Origin: Chloroflexota bacterium | Lineage (GTDB): Bacteria > Chloroflexota > UBA11872 > VXOZ01 | DNA length: 43,331 nt | NCBI GenBank assembly: GCA_022824225.1 | Contig: JAJEAH010000083.1 | Coordinates: 1 to 43,331 of the forward strand | Direction: 5' to 3' | Shown: piece after piece, positions 33,836 to 42,738 of the stretch | How the letters are laid out: each line of letters opens with the position of its first letter | How positions within the stretch are numbered: position 1 is the first letter of the stretch | Program-made: the position numbers and the translations under genes | Notes under the pieces: generated by a model | What the model was told of the DNA's origin: nothing | Seen by the model: only the letters and a program-made list of their open reading frames with translations | Database searches by the model: none

Positions 33836-34122
33836 AGGTTGCAAACCTGTCCTGAGCACTTCGGCAGGCTCAATGCAGGCTTGCCGAAGGGACTGCGCTA
33901 CCGGACACATGGCAGCGACGCTCACGTCCTCGTTACACCGTTCTCACTGTAGCGCGGGGGCTTGTCCCCCGCCTCCCCGGCCTATGCAGGCCACAAACCT
34001 GTCCTGAGCACTTCGGCAGGCTCAATACAGGCTTGCCGAAGGGACTGCGCTACCGGAAGCATGGCAGCAACGCTCATTTCCTCATTAACCCCGTCCCCAC
34101 TGTAGCGCGGGGGCTTGTCCCC
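33836..34122. repeat. 152-bp direct duplication (two copies)
   Basis: The segment from CAGGTTGCAAACCTGTCC (33836) to GGGGGCTTGTCCCC recurs 152 bp later (33988-34122) with few differences. Each copy holds a CTTCGGCAGGCTCA...TGAGC-like hairpin part and CTGTAGCGCGGGGGCTTGTC. The first copy shows the empty insertion site of the MITE, the second is filled. Together with the MITE and the following array it fills the 802-bp gene-free gap 33721-34522. Confidence 0.85.
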
Positions 34123-34295
34123 AATGCTGTCGCATTGAGTTCTTGCCGTGGGTTATCATGGTGATCTTTGTTGCTAAGGCGATTGACACTTAGTTTCGCT
34201 GTCGTAGGGGCACGACAAGTCGTGGCCCAACCACAGCATGAAAAGCCAAGCGACGACTGTCTATCGCTCGCTCTCGTCTTTAATGCGACACCATT
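34123..34295 (+). mobile_element. 173-bp MITE-like element, copy B
   Basis: Ends AATGCTGTCGCATT (left) and the complement of AATGGTGTCGCATT (right). Same length as copy A (13721-13893) but in opposite orientation. The element interrupts a repeat that is intact at 33950-33980; GGGGCTTGTCCCC is present once in the empty site and on both sides of the filled site. The internal hairpin is partly decayed (AGTCGTGGCCCAACC). No transposase is encoded. Confidence 0.78.
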
Positions 34296-34393
34296 GGGGC
34301 TTGTCCCCCGCCTCCCCGACCTGTGCTGCCGCCGCTTGCCGCAGTGTGGTGCGAGCACACCAAACCGAGAGACTGGGCACAGGTTACAAACCT

Positions 34394-34498
34394 GTACTGC
34401 CGGCGCCCCTACCCGTGCTGCCAGCGCCCCTTCCTGTGCTACCGGCGCCCCCATCTGTGCCATCGGCGCTCCTACCTGTGCAACCGGCGCTCCTGTTC
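34394..34498. repeat. 21-bp tandem array, five units
   Basis: Units such as GTGCTACCGGCGCCCCCATC plus T repeat five times with changes at several positions. The array ends 25 bp before the truB stop codon. The period keeps a reading frame open, which explains the overlapping spurious frames. Confidence 0.85.
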
Positions 34499-34522
34499 AT
34501 CATTACAGGAATGTCGAACCAC

Positions 34523-35416
34523 TCATGGATTATAGCGAAACACTTTCACCGGCTGCCAGAGCGGTGGGGTAGTGTCTACTGCCTGCAATACCGCGATCAA
34601 GCGCCCCTGGGGGTCGTAAGCGCGGGCGAATTGTCCTGAGGAAACCGCGCTGTCCGCCGCCATGCGCACGCCGTTTAGCACCTGTGCCGTCTCCTCACCA
34701 CTCAAGCGGCGGGCGGGCCAGTGGCGCAGCGGCAGATCCAAGGGGAGAATGACCTCTTGCCAGCCCCGGTCTGCTACACGCTCCTCAAGTTCAGCAAGGG
34801 GAATCGCGTCTGCCAGTGAGAAAGAACCCACGCTGGAGCGCACGAGCGAATCCAAGTGCGCGCCGCAGCCGAGCGCCTCGCCGAGATCCCGCGCCAAGGC
34901 GCGAATATACGTGCCGGTGGAGCATTCCACCTCGAGGGTGAGAAGCGGGAGTTGCACATCAAGGACTTCAAGGCGATAGACTGTCACCTCTCGCGGCGCC
35001 AACGCCACGGTCTCACCCCGCCGCGCCCGCACGTAAGCCCGGGTGCCCTGCACGTGTACGGCCGCGTATGCGGGCGGCACCTGAGCAATTGTGCCGATGA
35101 ATTGCTGTAGAGCGGCGCGCACGGCAGCCGCAGCCGCGTTCACCGGCCGCTCTTGCACCAGATCTCCCGCGCTGTCGTCGGTCGTGGTCGTGCGGCCGAG
35201 CAGAATGCCCGCGCGGTACGTCTTCCGCGTATCTGCAAGGTACTCGATCAGGCGCGTTCCGTGTCCGACACCGACGACCAGGACGCCGCAGGCGAGCGGA
35301 TCCAGGGTGCCGGCGTGCCCCACACGCCGCTGGCCCACAACGCGGCGCACGGTATTCACAACGTCGTGGGACGTGCAATTCATGGGCTTCGCTATGTTGA
35401 GAAAGCCGTGGCGCAT
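34523..35416 (-). CDS. truB: tRNA pseudouridine55 synthase
   Basis: 297 residues from the ATG at 35416. TruB converts U55 in the T-loop of tRNAs to pseudouridine. It starts with the family's usual GFLNIAKPMNCTSHDVV. The catalytic Asp is in VGHAGTLDPLACGVL, with KTYRAGILLG, YIRALARDLGEALGCGAHL and a C-terminal PUA-like part. An alternative in-frame ATG at 35515 overlaps the nrnA stop as TGATG and would add 33 residues by translational coupling, but this extension is basic, low in complexity and not family-like. Sixth gene of the nusA block. Confidence 0.93.
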   Translation of the reverse strand: MRHGFLNIAKPMNCTSHDVVNTVRRVVGQRRVGHAGTLDPLACGVLVVGVGHGTRLIEYLADTRKTYRAGILLGRTTTTDDSAGDLVQERPVNAAAAAVRAALQQFIGTIAQVPPAYAAVHVQGTRAYVRARRGETVALAPREVTVYRLEVLDVQLPLLTLEVECSTGTYIRALARDLGEALGCGAHLDSLVRSSVGSFSLADAIPLAELEERVADRGWQEVILPLDLPLRHWPARRLSGEETAQVLNGVRMAADSAVSSGQFARAYDPQGRLIAVLQAVDTTPPLWQPVKVFRYNP

Positions 35417-35514
35417 GGCTGCGTGTTCGTCCCGCGTGTGCTGGTGTTGACCGACCGGCCGCGGAGCGCGGCGTACACGCCAGTGCCGGCGCGGCTGCGG
35501 CAGGCTCCCGCGCA

Positions 35515-36657
35515 TCAGTCCAGGTGTGCCTCGGCAGCCGCCAGCGCTTTGCGCAGGGCCGCGTCCAGCGGCTCGATCAGGAGCGCCCCCGCGGCGCGGG
35601 CGTGGCCGCCGCCGCCCAGCGATTGCGCAACGTCCGCTACGTTCACGCTGCGCGAGCGCAGAGAAACCCGCGTGCGCAGGGGGTCTTGCTTGTTGTCCCA
35701 GGCCAAGATGACGACTTCCGCGCCAGCCATGTTTTCGATCAGGGATGTTAGGCCGGTGAGATCGCTCTCTTTGGCGTTGAGTTCCCTGCGCACGGCGCGG
35801 GGAAAGGCCGCCCACACAATGCGGCCGTCTGGGCTGCGCTGGAGATTGTTGAGCCCGTACCCCCAGAGCCGGAGCTTCTCGTAGCGCGTGGCGTGAAAGA
35901 CCCGTTGGCAGATATCGGCAAGCGGCGCCCCGCGCGCCAGCAGCCGGGCCGCCACCGCCAAGGTGCGCGGCGTAACGCTCTCCGTCCGAAACCCCAACGT
36001 ATCGGTCACGAGGCCGGTCAACAAGGCAGTAGCCGTATCCTGCGTGAGCGGGACGCCCAGCGCCGCCAGCAGCGTATCGACGATTTCGGCCGATGCGGCC
36101 GCCGCGGCATCCACGAGGTTCACCCGGCCAAACCGGGAGTTCGTCTGGTGGTGGTCCAGGTTGAGGATTGGCGCCGCCTGGAAGCGGCGTTCGTTCTCGG
36201 TATAGACCGCGCCCACGCGCTCCAGGCTGGCAGCATCGCAGACGATGATGAGATCGGGCCGAAACGCCAGCTTGTCAAGGTGGTGGAGTTGCTGAATCCG
36301 GTCGGCATGGGGCACGAACAGCAGGTCCTGCGGCGTCGGGTCGCTGCACACCATGGCCGCGGTCTTCCCCAGCTTCCGCGCGGCGGCGTAGAGCGCAACC
36401 GTGCTGCCGACGGCGTCCCCGTCAGGTCCGGCATGGGTGGTGAGCAGGATCCGTTGCGCGCCCTGGACTAGGGCGCACGCCTCCTGCCAGGCCGCGGGCG
36501 GTATCGCCTCGCCGGTATCTCGCGGAAGGGCCGGCTGTATCTCTGGACGTTCCCGCGCCGTTGCGGGGGCCGCCGGGGCAGCCGGGCCTTGGCTTGCGGC
36601 CTTCGGCCCTGCCGCAGGCGTCGGCTTAGCCGCAGGCGTCGGCTTGTCAGTCGTCAC
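35515..36657 (-). CDS. nrnA: DHH family phosphoesterase, NrnA-like oligoribonuclease/pAp phosphatase
   Basis: 380 residues. NrnA degrades short RNA oligomers and dephosphorylates pAp. The DHH domain shows THAGPDGDAVGS, IVCDAASLERVG and LDHHQTNSRFG, and the C-terminal DHHA1 domain ends with LGGGGHARAAGA. A Pro/Ala-rich stretch of about 45 residues (KPTPAAKPTPAAG) precedes the fold and is probably disordered. The start is a GTG at 36657 that overlaps the rbfA stop as GTGA, so translation should be coupled. The position between rbfA and truB is the classical one for nrnA in Gram-positive-like operons. Confidence 0.92.
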   Translation of the reverse strand: MTTDKPTPAAKPTPAAGPKAASQGPAAPAAPATARERPEIQPALPRDTGEAIPPAAWQEACALVQGAQRILLTTHAGPDGDAVGSTVALYAAARKLGKTAAMVCSDPTPQDLLFVPHADRIQQLHHLDKLAFRPDLIIVCDAASLERVGAVYTENERRFQAAPILNLDHHQTNSRFGRVNLVDAAAAASAEIVDTLLAALGVPLTQDTATALLTGLVTDTLGFRTESVTPRTLAVAARLLARGAPLADICQRVFHATRYEKLRLWGYGLNNLQRSPDGRIVWAAFPRAVRRELNAKESDLTGLTSLIENMAGAEVVILAWDNKQDPLRTRVSLRSRSVNVADVAQSLGGGGHARAAGALLIEPLDAALRKALAAAEAHLD

Positions 36658-37082
36658 CGGGAAGGTAGCTCCTCAGGGTGTTCGCCGCGCTCGCCATCGG
36701 TCTCGTGGACATTGGCATCCGGCGCTGGGGTTTGTTCCGTGTCCTCCAAATCCCGAAAGAGGGCCAGCACGCGATCGCCCTGCTCCATGCCTTCATCGAG
36801 CCGAAAGGTAAGTTCCGGAGCCTTGTACCAGGTCAGGCGCTGGGCCAAGCAACGGCGCACGTAACCCGCAGCGCGTTGCAGCGCTGCCAGCACGGCCTGC
36901 TCCGCTTCGGGGTCCCGCTGCGCCGGTATCACGAAGACCCGGGCGTACCGCCGGTCCCGGGAAAGGCGCACTGCCGACACCGTAATATCATGCAGGCGGG
37001 GGTCGCGCACGTCCGCGCGCAAGATGTCGGTCAGTTCCTCGCGCAGCAAGGCCGTTGACCGCTCCAGCTTTCGCAAGTCCAT
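36654..37082 (-). CDS. rbfA: ribosome-binding factor A
   Basis: 142 residues. RbfA is a KH-fold factor for late 30S maturation and cold adaptation. Conserved parts are LREELTDILRADVRDPRL, TVSAVRLSRDRRYARVFV and the helix LQRAAGYVRRCLAQRL with ELTFRLDEGMEQGDRV. An acidic C-terminal tail follows. The start at 37082 has GGAGGGAG upstream; the frame is open for 61 more codons, which are basic and not conserved. A GC hairpin GTGCGCT-CACG-AGCGCAC (37099-37116) stands directly upstream of the ribosome-binding site and could modulate translation. Confidence 0.93.
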   Translation of the reverse strand: MDLRKLERSTALLREELTDILRADVRDPRLHDITVSAVRLSRDRRYARVFVIPAQRDPEAEQAVLAALQRAAGYVRRCLAQRLTWYKAPELTFRLDEGMEQGDRVLALFRDLEDTEQTPAPDANVHETDGERGEHPEELPSR

Positions 37083-37341
37083 GTGATGCTCCCTCCGTGT
37101 GCGCTCACGAGCGCACGCCCTTGAGCGCATGCTCACGCGCATGCCGTGCCGTACGTTTGGCCCCGCACCACCGCCGCCAGCGCGCGATGTTCCCGCGGCC
37201 GGCGGCCCTGCCGTTGCGGTTGTGCCGCAAAGTCGCAACGTCCCTGCCGCCCGGCCGGTGCGCAAGGAAAAGCTGCGAGCCCGAAGACCCGCAGCCTTGG
37301 GCTTGCACCGTCATAGCGGGGCAAGCGTGGCGTCGTCGGCG

Positions 37342-39243
37342 TTAGACCCGCGCCCGTTCTTCCGTGTGGAACGTTTCCAGGCTATCGCCTTCGCGGGCGT
37401 CGTAGGCCTCGCCGATGCCAATGCCGCACTCGTAGCCGCTGGTCACTTCTCTCACGGAGTCCTTGAACCGGCGCAGGCTCGTGACAGTGGACATGACCAG
37501 TTGCCGCTTACCGCGCAGCACGCGCACCTGCGCGCCCCGGCGGATTACGCCGTCGCGGACGATGGCGCCGAGCACGCTCTGCCCGCGCGCCCGGTTGAAG
37601 ACGGCCCGCACTTCCGCTTGGCCGTCCACCACTTCGACGATCTCGGGCTCCAGCAAGCCGAGCAGCGCCTTCTGCATCTCTTCGATGAGCAAGTAGATGA
37701 CGCTGTAGCGCCGGATCTCGACGTTTTCCGCATCCGCCAAAGACCGCGCGGCCGTATCCGGCTGCACGTTGAAAGCGGCAATGAGCGCATTGGCGGCGAT
37801 AGCGAGCTGCACGTCGGTCTCGCTCACGGGGCCCACGCCGCTGTACACCACGCGCACGCGCGTTTCGTCGGTCGAGAGTTGCTCCAACGACTGCTGTATG
37901 GCTTCCATGGAGCCGCGATTATCGGCTTTGACTACGATGTGCAGTTCTTCCACGCCCTCGCCGGCGGTGGCGCTGAGCGTATCCAGCGACATGCGCTCGG
38001 TCTCTGCCTGCTCCCGCTCGTCTAGTTCCTGCAGCAGCACTTTCGCCGCCTTGTCGTTCACCACGACGATGAGGGTCTCGCCGGGCGCGGGCAATTCGCC
38101 CAGGCCCAGGATTTCGGCAGGCACACTTGGCCCGGCTTCTTTGCAGGACGCGCCGTTTTCATCGAAGAGGGCGCGCACGCGGCCGGAGGTCTTGCCGCAG
38201 ACCACCGTATCGCCCACGCGGAGGGTGCCTTCCTGCACCAGCACCGTTGCCACCGGGCCGCGGCTCTTATCCATGTTGCTTTCGATCACCACGCCCCGGG
38301 CCGGAATGCGCGGGTCGGCGCGCACGGCTTCGAGTTCCGCAAGCAGCGCGATCATTTCCAACAGGTCGTCCAGACCCGCATGGGTCTCGGCGGAGACCTC
38401 CACGAGCACGGTATCGCCGCCATATTCTTCGATGACGATTTCGTGTTCGGTGAGTTGCTGCTTCACGCGATCGGGATTGGCGTTCGGCAGGTCGATCTTG
38501 TTGAGCGCGATGAGGAACGGGACCTTGGCCGCCCGCGCGTGATTGATAGCTTCGACAGTCTGCGGCATCACGCCGTCGTCGGCGGCCACCACGATGACGG
38601 CTAAGTCCGTCACCTTGGCGCCCCGGGCGCGCATGGCCGTGAACGCCTCGTGGCCGGGCGTGTCGATGAAGGTGATGGGGTCGCCGTCGTGATCGACCTG
38701 ATAGGCGCCGATGCGCTGGGTAATGCCGCCGGACTCACCTTCCGCCACGTTGGTCTGGCGCAGGGCGTCCAAGAGCGAGGTCTTGCCGTGATCGACGTGG
38801 CCCATGACGGTAATCACCGGCGCGCGCTTCTCGAAGCGCCGCCGGGGACGCACGGCAGTGCCCGTTTGCTTGGCAACTTCCAGCACCACGTCTTCTTTGG
38901 GCTTCGCCGCGGGCGCTTTGGCCTCTTCTTCCACCACGGTATGGCCCAATGCCTCGACGACCAGGGACGCCGTGGCAAAGTCGAGTGTTTGGTTGATGGT
39001 TACGGCCGTGCCGCGCGTGAAGAGTTCCTTGATGACGGCGGCGGGGCTTTCCTCCAGCCGCTCCGCGAGCTGGGCAACGGTGATGTCTTGGGGAAGCTTG
39101 ATCTTGCGGGGAGTCAACACGCGCGCGGGCGGCTCGCCATGCGACGGGCCCGCGGCGCGACCGCGTTGGTCGGACCGCCCGCGGCCGCCGGACGAACGCC
39201 GTCGCGAACGCGCGCCGCCCCTAGATCTGGAACCAGTTCTCAT
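37342..39243 (-). CDS. infB: translation initiation factor IF-2
   Basis: 633 residues, a short IF-2 with a reduced N-terminus. The Arg/Gly-rich start ([20 protein letters not shown]) leads to the IF2N domain ([20 protein letters not shown]). The GTPase domain has G1 [10 protein letters not shown]3 DTPGHEAF and G4 NKID. Domains II-IV follow, with GECG-like [17 protein letters not shown] near the end. IF-2 delivers initiator tRNA to the 30S subunit. I choose the ATG at 39243 because AGAGGAG precedes it; the frame continues 11 codons upstream. The gap to rbfA is 259 bp. Confidence 0.96.
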   Translation of the reverse strand: MRTGSRSRGGARSRRRSSGGRGRSDQRGRAAGPSHGEPPARVLTPRKIKLPQDITVAQLAERLEESPAAVIKELFTRGTAVTINQTLDFATASLVVEALGHTVVEEEAKAPAAKPKEDVVLEVAKQTGTAVRPRRRFEKRAPVITVMGHVDHGKTSLLDALRQTNVAEGESGGITQRIGAYQVDHDGDPITFIDTPGHEAFTAMRARGAKVTDLAVIVVAADDGVMPQTVEAINHARAAKVPFLIALNKIDLPNANPDRVKQQLTEHEIVIEEYGGDTVLVEVSAETHAGLDDLLEMIALLAELEAVRADPRIPARGVVIESNMDKSRGPVATVLVQEGTLRVGDTVVCGKTSGRVRALFDENGASCKEAGPSVPAEILGLGELPAPGETLIVVVNDKAAKVLLQELDEREQAETERMSLDTLSATAGEGVEELHIVVKADNRGSMEAIQQSLEQLSTDETRVRVVYSGVGPVSETDVQLAIAANALIAAFNVQPDTAARSLADAENVEIRRYSVIYLLIEEMQKALLGLLEPEIVEVVDGQAEVRAVFNRARGQSVLGAIVRDGVIRRGAQVRVLRGKRQLVMSTVTSLRRFKDSVREVTSGYECGIGIGEAYDAREGDSLETFHTEERARV

Positions 39244-39316
39244 AGTAGCTACTCCTCTCACAGCCCACTCTCCCACGGCGGAGAGCTGAGGGAGCGTTGC
39301 GCCATTTGGTTTGCGT

Positions 39317-39673
39317 TTACGCTGTATTCGGGGGCGCGTGGGCCGGCTCTGCCAGACTCTCGGCCCATGCCTGCAATTCCGCTAACGCCGCGGCGTCGAT
39401 GCCGGTACGCAACGCTCGCTTCAGGGCGCCCGCCCGCAACGCTCTCCTTGCGCAACCGGCGTCCACACATACATAGGCGCCACGGCCTTCCGCCTTGCCG
39501 GCGGTATCGATTGTGACGCCCCCTTCCGGCGTGCGCACGATGCGTGCCAGGTCTCGCTTGGGCTTCGTCTGCCGGCAACCGATGCACGTCCGCTGCGGAA
39601 TGTGCCTGCCTTGCGGCAGGTTCCCGCCTTGCGGCGGGTGCTCTTCTTGCGGCATGGCCGTGCGCTTTGCCAC
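39317..39673 (-). CDS. ylxR: YlxR family RNA-binding protein
   Basis: 118 residues (DUF448). The core shows [38 protein letters not shown] and [10 protein letters not shown]. YlxR-like proteins are small nucleic-acid-binding proteins between nusA and infB, and their position here is exactly that. The N-terminal 27 residues are a poorly conserved Gln/Pro/Gly-rich stretch ([14 protein letters not shown]). MPQEE, seven codons in, is an alternative start. Confidence 0.9.
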   Translation of the reverse strand: MAKRTAMPQEEHPPQGGNLPQGRHIPQRTCIGCRQTKPKRDLARIVRTPEGGVTIDTAGKAEGRGAYVCVDAGCARRALRAGALKRALRTGIDAAALAELQAWAESLAEPAHAPPNTA

Positions 39674-39775
39674 GCCTGCCCTCCCGGACTATCTGGATTC
39701 TCGTTACGCGCCGCACCGCCGCGCGGGACCCAGCCGCCGGCATCTCCCGCCCGGCCCGGCCTGGCACGCTGGGCC

Positions 39776-39903
39776 ACCCGCCTCGGGCGGGCAACCCGCT
39801 GCGGCCAACATGCCGCGGGCAATTCGCTTTGGGCCGCCCTCGCTCCGGTCAACTCGTCTCGGGCCGCCCGCCTCGGGCGGGCAACCCGCTGCGGGCAACA
39901 CTT
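39776..39903. repeat. GC-rich duplicated segment between ylxR and nusA
   Basis: CCCGCCTCGGGCGGGCAACC followed by CGCTGCGG and CAACA occurs at 39777-39810 and 39865-39901. CCCGCCTCGGGCGGG forms a small hairpin in each copy. They fill most of the 251-bp gap between nusA and ylxR on the minus strand and may be weak attenuating structures inside the operon. Confidence 0.6.
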
Positions 39904-39924
39904 TGCGAGCAGCACGTTTTCCGC

Positions 39925-41274
39925 CTAGGCGTTGCTCTGAGGCCCGGCTGCGCGCGGGACGTCCGTCGGCTCCGGCTGGGCGACTGCCGCCGGCGGGGAC
40001 GCGGCTTCCGCTTCGTCTCCTTCGACTCCGGCATCTGCCGACACATCGGCTTCGGCCAGGCTTCCCACGTCTACGGCGCTTTCAACGCCTGCCGCGCCCT
40101 CTGCGCTCGCCGCATCCTCGGCCTTTGCCGCATCCTCGGCCTTTGCCGCATCTTCGGCAAGCGCCGCATTTTCGGCAGGAGCAGCCTTTTCGGAAAGGGC
40201 CGCATCCTCAGGCGGCGCGTCGTTGGCGTCCTCTTCTTCAGTGGAACGGATGTTTATCTTCCAGCCGGTGAGCCGATTGGCGAGGCGGGTATTCTGGCCG
40301 TCGCGTCCGATGGCTAACGAGACCATGTTTGCGTCGACGAGCACAGAGGCTACCTGTTGCCCATCGATCTCCACCAATTCCACCCGTTCGACCTCGGCCG
40401 GGGAGAGCGCATTCTGGATGAAGGTGGCCGTGTCGTCGCTCCACTCGATGATTTCCACTTTTTCGTTGCCCAGTTCGCGCAACACGTTCTGGATGCGCGT
40501 GCCCCGCATACCGACGCAGGACCCCACCGGGTCCAGGCCTTCTTGCGTGGCGGCTACCGCCACTTTCGTGCGGGAGCCCGGATCGCGGGCGATTTCCTTG
40601 ATTTCCACCGTGCCGGACTGCACTTCGGGCACTTCCTGCTCGATCAGGCGTCGGATGAAGTCCTTATGGGCGCGAGACACACGCACCACAGGGCCTTTGA
40701 GGTCCTTGCGCACCTCCGCAATATAGGCGCGCAGACGCTGGCCCAGGCGGTAGCGGTCGCGCTCGCCGGGCACCATGTCCGCAGACGACATCAGCGCTTC
40801 GGCCCGCCCGAAGTCCAGCACCACGCCGCGGCCGTCCACCCGCTGCACTCTGCCGCTGACGATTTCGCCCACGCGGTCGATGAAGTCGTCGTAGACGTGG
40901 TCGCGTTCTTTCTCCCGCAGCGTCTGCAGCAACACCTGCCGCGCGGCCTGCGCGGCGATGCGACCGACGTTGGGGGGCGTTATTTCGACCTCGATTTCGT
41001 CGCCGGGCTCGGCTTCAGGGTCGATGGCTTGCGCCTCGGACAAGATGACCTCGGCCTCGGGGTCCGCTACCTCTTCCACCACCAACTTGGGCACGTATAT
41101 TTTCGATTCGCCGGAGGCCAGGTCGAAGTACGCCACGGCGTTCGGCACCTGGTCGCCGGTAACTTTGCGATAGGCAGACAGAATCGCGGTTTCGAGCGCG
41201 CTGATCACGTCTTCCTGGTTTAGTCCTTTTTCGCTGGCAATCTGCGCGATTGCCGACCCAAAGTCGCTTCTCAT
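39925..41274 (-). CDS. nusA: transcription termination/antitermination factor NusA
   Basis: 449 residues. NusA binds RNA polymerase and controls pausing, termination and antitermination. The N-terminal domain (FGSAIAQIASEKGLNQEDVI) is followed by the S1 domain (VGEIVSGRVQRVDGRGVVLD) and two KH domains (VGMRGTRIQNVLRELGNEKV; VSLAIGRDGQNTRLANRLTG). The last 110 residues are an Ala/Glu/Asp-rich repeat tail (AALAEDAAKAEDAAKAED), not the acidic repeats of enteric NusA. The ATG at 41274 has GGAAGG upstream; nine further codons are open but unconserved. It is the first gene of the block, and rimP, often upstream of nusA, is absent here. Confidence 0.95.
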   Translation of the reverse strand: MRSDFGSAIAQIASEKGLNQEDVISALETAILSAYRKVTGDQVPNAVAYFDLASGESKIYVPKLVVEEVADPEAEVILSEAQAIDPEAEPGDEIEVEITPPNVGRIAAQAARQVLLQTLREKERDHVYDDFIDRVGEIVSGRVQRVDGRGVVLDFGRAEALMSSADMVPGERDRYRLGQRLRAYIAEVRKDLKGPVVRVSRAHKDFIRRLIEQEVPEVQSGTVEIKEIARDPGSRTKVAVAATQEGLDPVGSCVGMRGTRIQNVLRELGNEKVEIIEWSDDTATFIQNALSPAEVERVELVEIDGQQVASVLVDANMVSLAIGRDGQNTRLANRLTGWKINIRSTEEEDANDAPPEDAALSEKAAPAENAALAEDAAKAEDAAKAEDAASAEGAAGVESAVDVGSLAEADVSADAGVEGDEAEAASPPAAVAQPEPTDVPRAAGPQSNA

Positions 41275-41332
41275 TCGCGATTCCTTCCCCCCGTCTGCCA
41301 ACAGTTTCCCAGGCCAGGCACCAGGAATTAAG

Positions 41333-41355
41333 AAAAAAGTGGGCTTTCCCCACTT
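41333..41355 (-). terminator. Rho-independent terminator in the nusA leader (possible attenuator)
   Basis: On the minus strand AAGTGGG-GAAAG-CCCACTT is followed directly by TTTTTTC. No minus-strand gene precedes it closely; the next gene downstream is nusA, 59 bp away. A TATAAT box stands just upstream, so the hairpin would lie inside the nusA leader RNA and could attenuate the operon. Confidence 0.7.
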
Positions 41356-41369
41356 CCACAGTCACCCTC

Positions 41370-41378
41370 ATTATAGCA
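41370..41378 (-). promoter_or_regulatory. extended -10 promoter of the nusA block
   Basis: The minus strand reads TGCTATAAT, the TGN-TATAAT form of an extended -10 promoter, which needs no good -35 (none is seen). Transcription would start near 41363 and meet the leader terminator after about 10 bases. Confidence 0.6.
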
Positions 41379-41470
41379 CCATGCCCCCACAAATGGGCGG
41401 CGACTGATCGTGCAAAGCGCCGCGATTGGGAGTAGTATGATAGCAAGGCATAGCGATTAGGAGTGTGAAT

Positions 41471-42199
41471 ATGAGTTGGTCGTGGGTCATCCGAATGCTC
41501 ATCATCCTGGTGGTGGTTTTGGTCGTGGTTGCGGGAACTGTCGTGGCGCTCCGCCTGACGGACCCTGAGTCCGAGGAGGCGGGTGCGGCAACGCCGACGA
41601 CGGAAGCCGGCATGGCAGCCGAAGTGACGCCGACACCCGCGGCCACTACGGCTCCAACCCCGCCCACGGCGACACCGCTGCCTCTTCCCACACCTTCGCC
41701 GGCCCCCACCACCGTGCCGGAACCCACCGCGGTCCCGGCGCTTGCCGCCGGTGATCCCTGTACGCCGGCGCTCAACGCCACCATCGCGGCGGCCAACCGG
41801 AGCCAGTCCGCCTTCATGCGCGGGGAGGCTGCCGCCGACCAATTGAGCGCAACCTGGGGCGCCCTGGCCGACCGGGCGCAGGCGTCTGCCGAATTCTTGC
41901 TGACAAAGACTACCGATACGTACAGCGTCGTCGCGATCACCGCCATCGATCCGCAGGTGAACGACTGCTCGATCCAGAGCGTGACCGAGGACGGCAATGA
42001 AGTAGTCATCGAGACTCAGGAAGTGTGGACCTACGACGCTACCTTGCGTTGCACGGCCAGCGACGACGAACAGACGTCACGCGAAGTGGTGACGTATCCC
42101 GGCCAGCAGTACACGTTGGCGCGGGTCGACGACGGCTGGGAGTTGCAGGGCTGGGTCATCGGCGTGGTGAACATCGCGCCGGCCTGGGAGTGTACGTAA
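41471..42199 (+). CDS. membrane-anchored protein with Pro/Thr linker and extracellular domain
   Basis: 242 residues. One N-terminal membrane helix (MLIILVVVLVVVAGTVVAL) acts as signal anchor. Residues about 35-95 are a Pro/Thr/Ala-rich spacer (TPTPAATTAPTPPTATPLPL), as in wall-spanning surface proteins. The C-terminal 130 residues contain a helix pair and several strands (YSVVAITAIDPQVNDCSIQS, QYTLARVDDGWELQGWVIG) with four Cys that could form disulphides. The strand pattern recalls the ARC6-type IMS/DUF4101 domain, but this is a weak guess. ATG at 41471 has AGGAG seven bases upstream; a GTG two codons earlier is too close. It is divergent from nusA. Function unknown. Confidence 0.8.
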   Translation: MSWSWVIRMLIILVVVLVVVAGTVVALRLTDPESEEAGAATPTTEAGMAAEVTPTPAATTAPTPPTATPLPLPTPSPAPTTVPEPTAVPALAAGDPCTPALNATIAAANRSQSAFMRGEAAADQLSATWGALADRAQASAEFLLTKTTDTYSVVAITAIDPQVNDCSIQSVTEDGNEVVIETQEVWTYDATLRCTASDDEQTSREVVTYPGQQYTLARVDDGWELQGWVIGVVNIAPAWECT

Positions 42200-42384
42200 G
42201 GAGCCGTCCTTACAACCCGGACGCGCAGCGCCTTGCTGCAACCGGCGACCGTTGCCGTCCGCTGCTACGGTGCGCACAACCCCGGCGCTCGCGCGCTTGC
42301 CGTCACGCAGGGCGGCGCGCCGCAGCCGGCAGCGTGACGAGCCGAGCCCTGCTCACCGCCAAGAGCTCACTGCCAAGGAATGAA

Positions 42385-42415
42385 AGTGAGGACACCCGTA
42401 ACGGGTGTCCTCACT
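42385..42415. terminator. Rho-independent terminator between convergent genes
   Basis: AGTGAGGACACCCGT and its perfect complement are separated by one base (effective loop GTAAC, 13-bp stem), followed by GTTTCTCTCTTC on the plus side and TTTCATTCC on the minus side. It lies between the anchored protein (plus) and the DUF378 gene (minus) and can end both. The remaining part of the gap 42200-42522 shows no gene. Confidence 0.8.
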
Positions 42416-42522
42416 GTTTCTCTCTTCTGGCAGCACAGGGCCTCCGGTCTGGGCAGCGCCCGGCCTCTGGATCAAGGCAGGTCAATCTCACCGCCAGAGA
42501 GGCACAGGCTGACTCACATTGC

Positions 42523-42738
42523 TCACGCGCCGTTGCCGACGAGAAGGCCAAAGTAGAGGGCGGCCAGACCGCACACGCCAACGACGATATAGAGCACACG
42601 TGAAATCGTGTTGACGTCGCCAAACTTGAGCCCGCCCGCGATCAGGGCAACGAGGTCGATTTTCGCCAGACCAACGAGGCCCCAATTGATGGCGCCAACC
42701 GCGGCAACGATAATCACGAGGAGTTCGATCAAATCCAT
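42523..42738 (-). CDS. DUF378 family small membrane protein
   Basis: 71 residues with two membrane helices. The signature INWGLVGLAKIDLVALI directly after the first helix and the second helix YIVVGVCGLAALYFGLL identify DUF378 proteins, conserved small membrane proteins of unknown function. GGAG lies before the ATG at 42738. No operon partner; a bidirectional terminator is downstream. Confidence 0.9.
   Translation of the reverse strand: MDLIELLVIIVAAVGAINWGLVGLAKIDLVALIAGGLKFGDVNTISRVLYIVVGVCGLAALYFGLLVGNGA

Noticed and set aside
35417-35515. Longer TruB starting at the ATG overlapping the nrnA stop
   Set aside because: The additional 33 residues are basic, low in complexity and unlike TruB N-termini. 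Kept as an alternative in the truB entry only.
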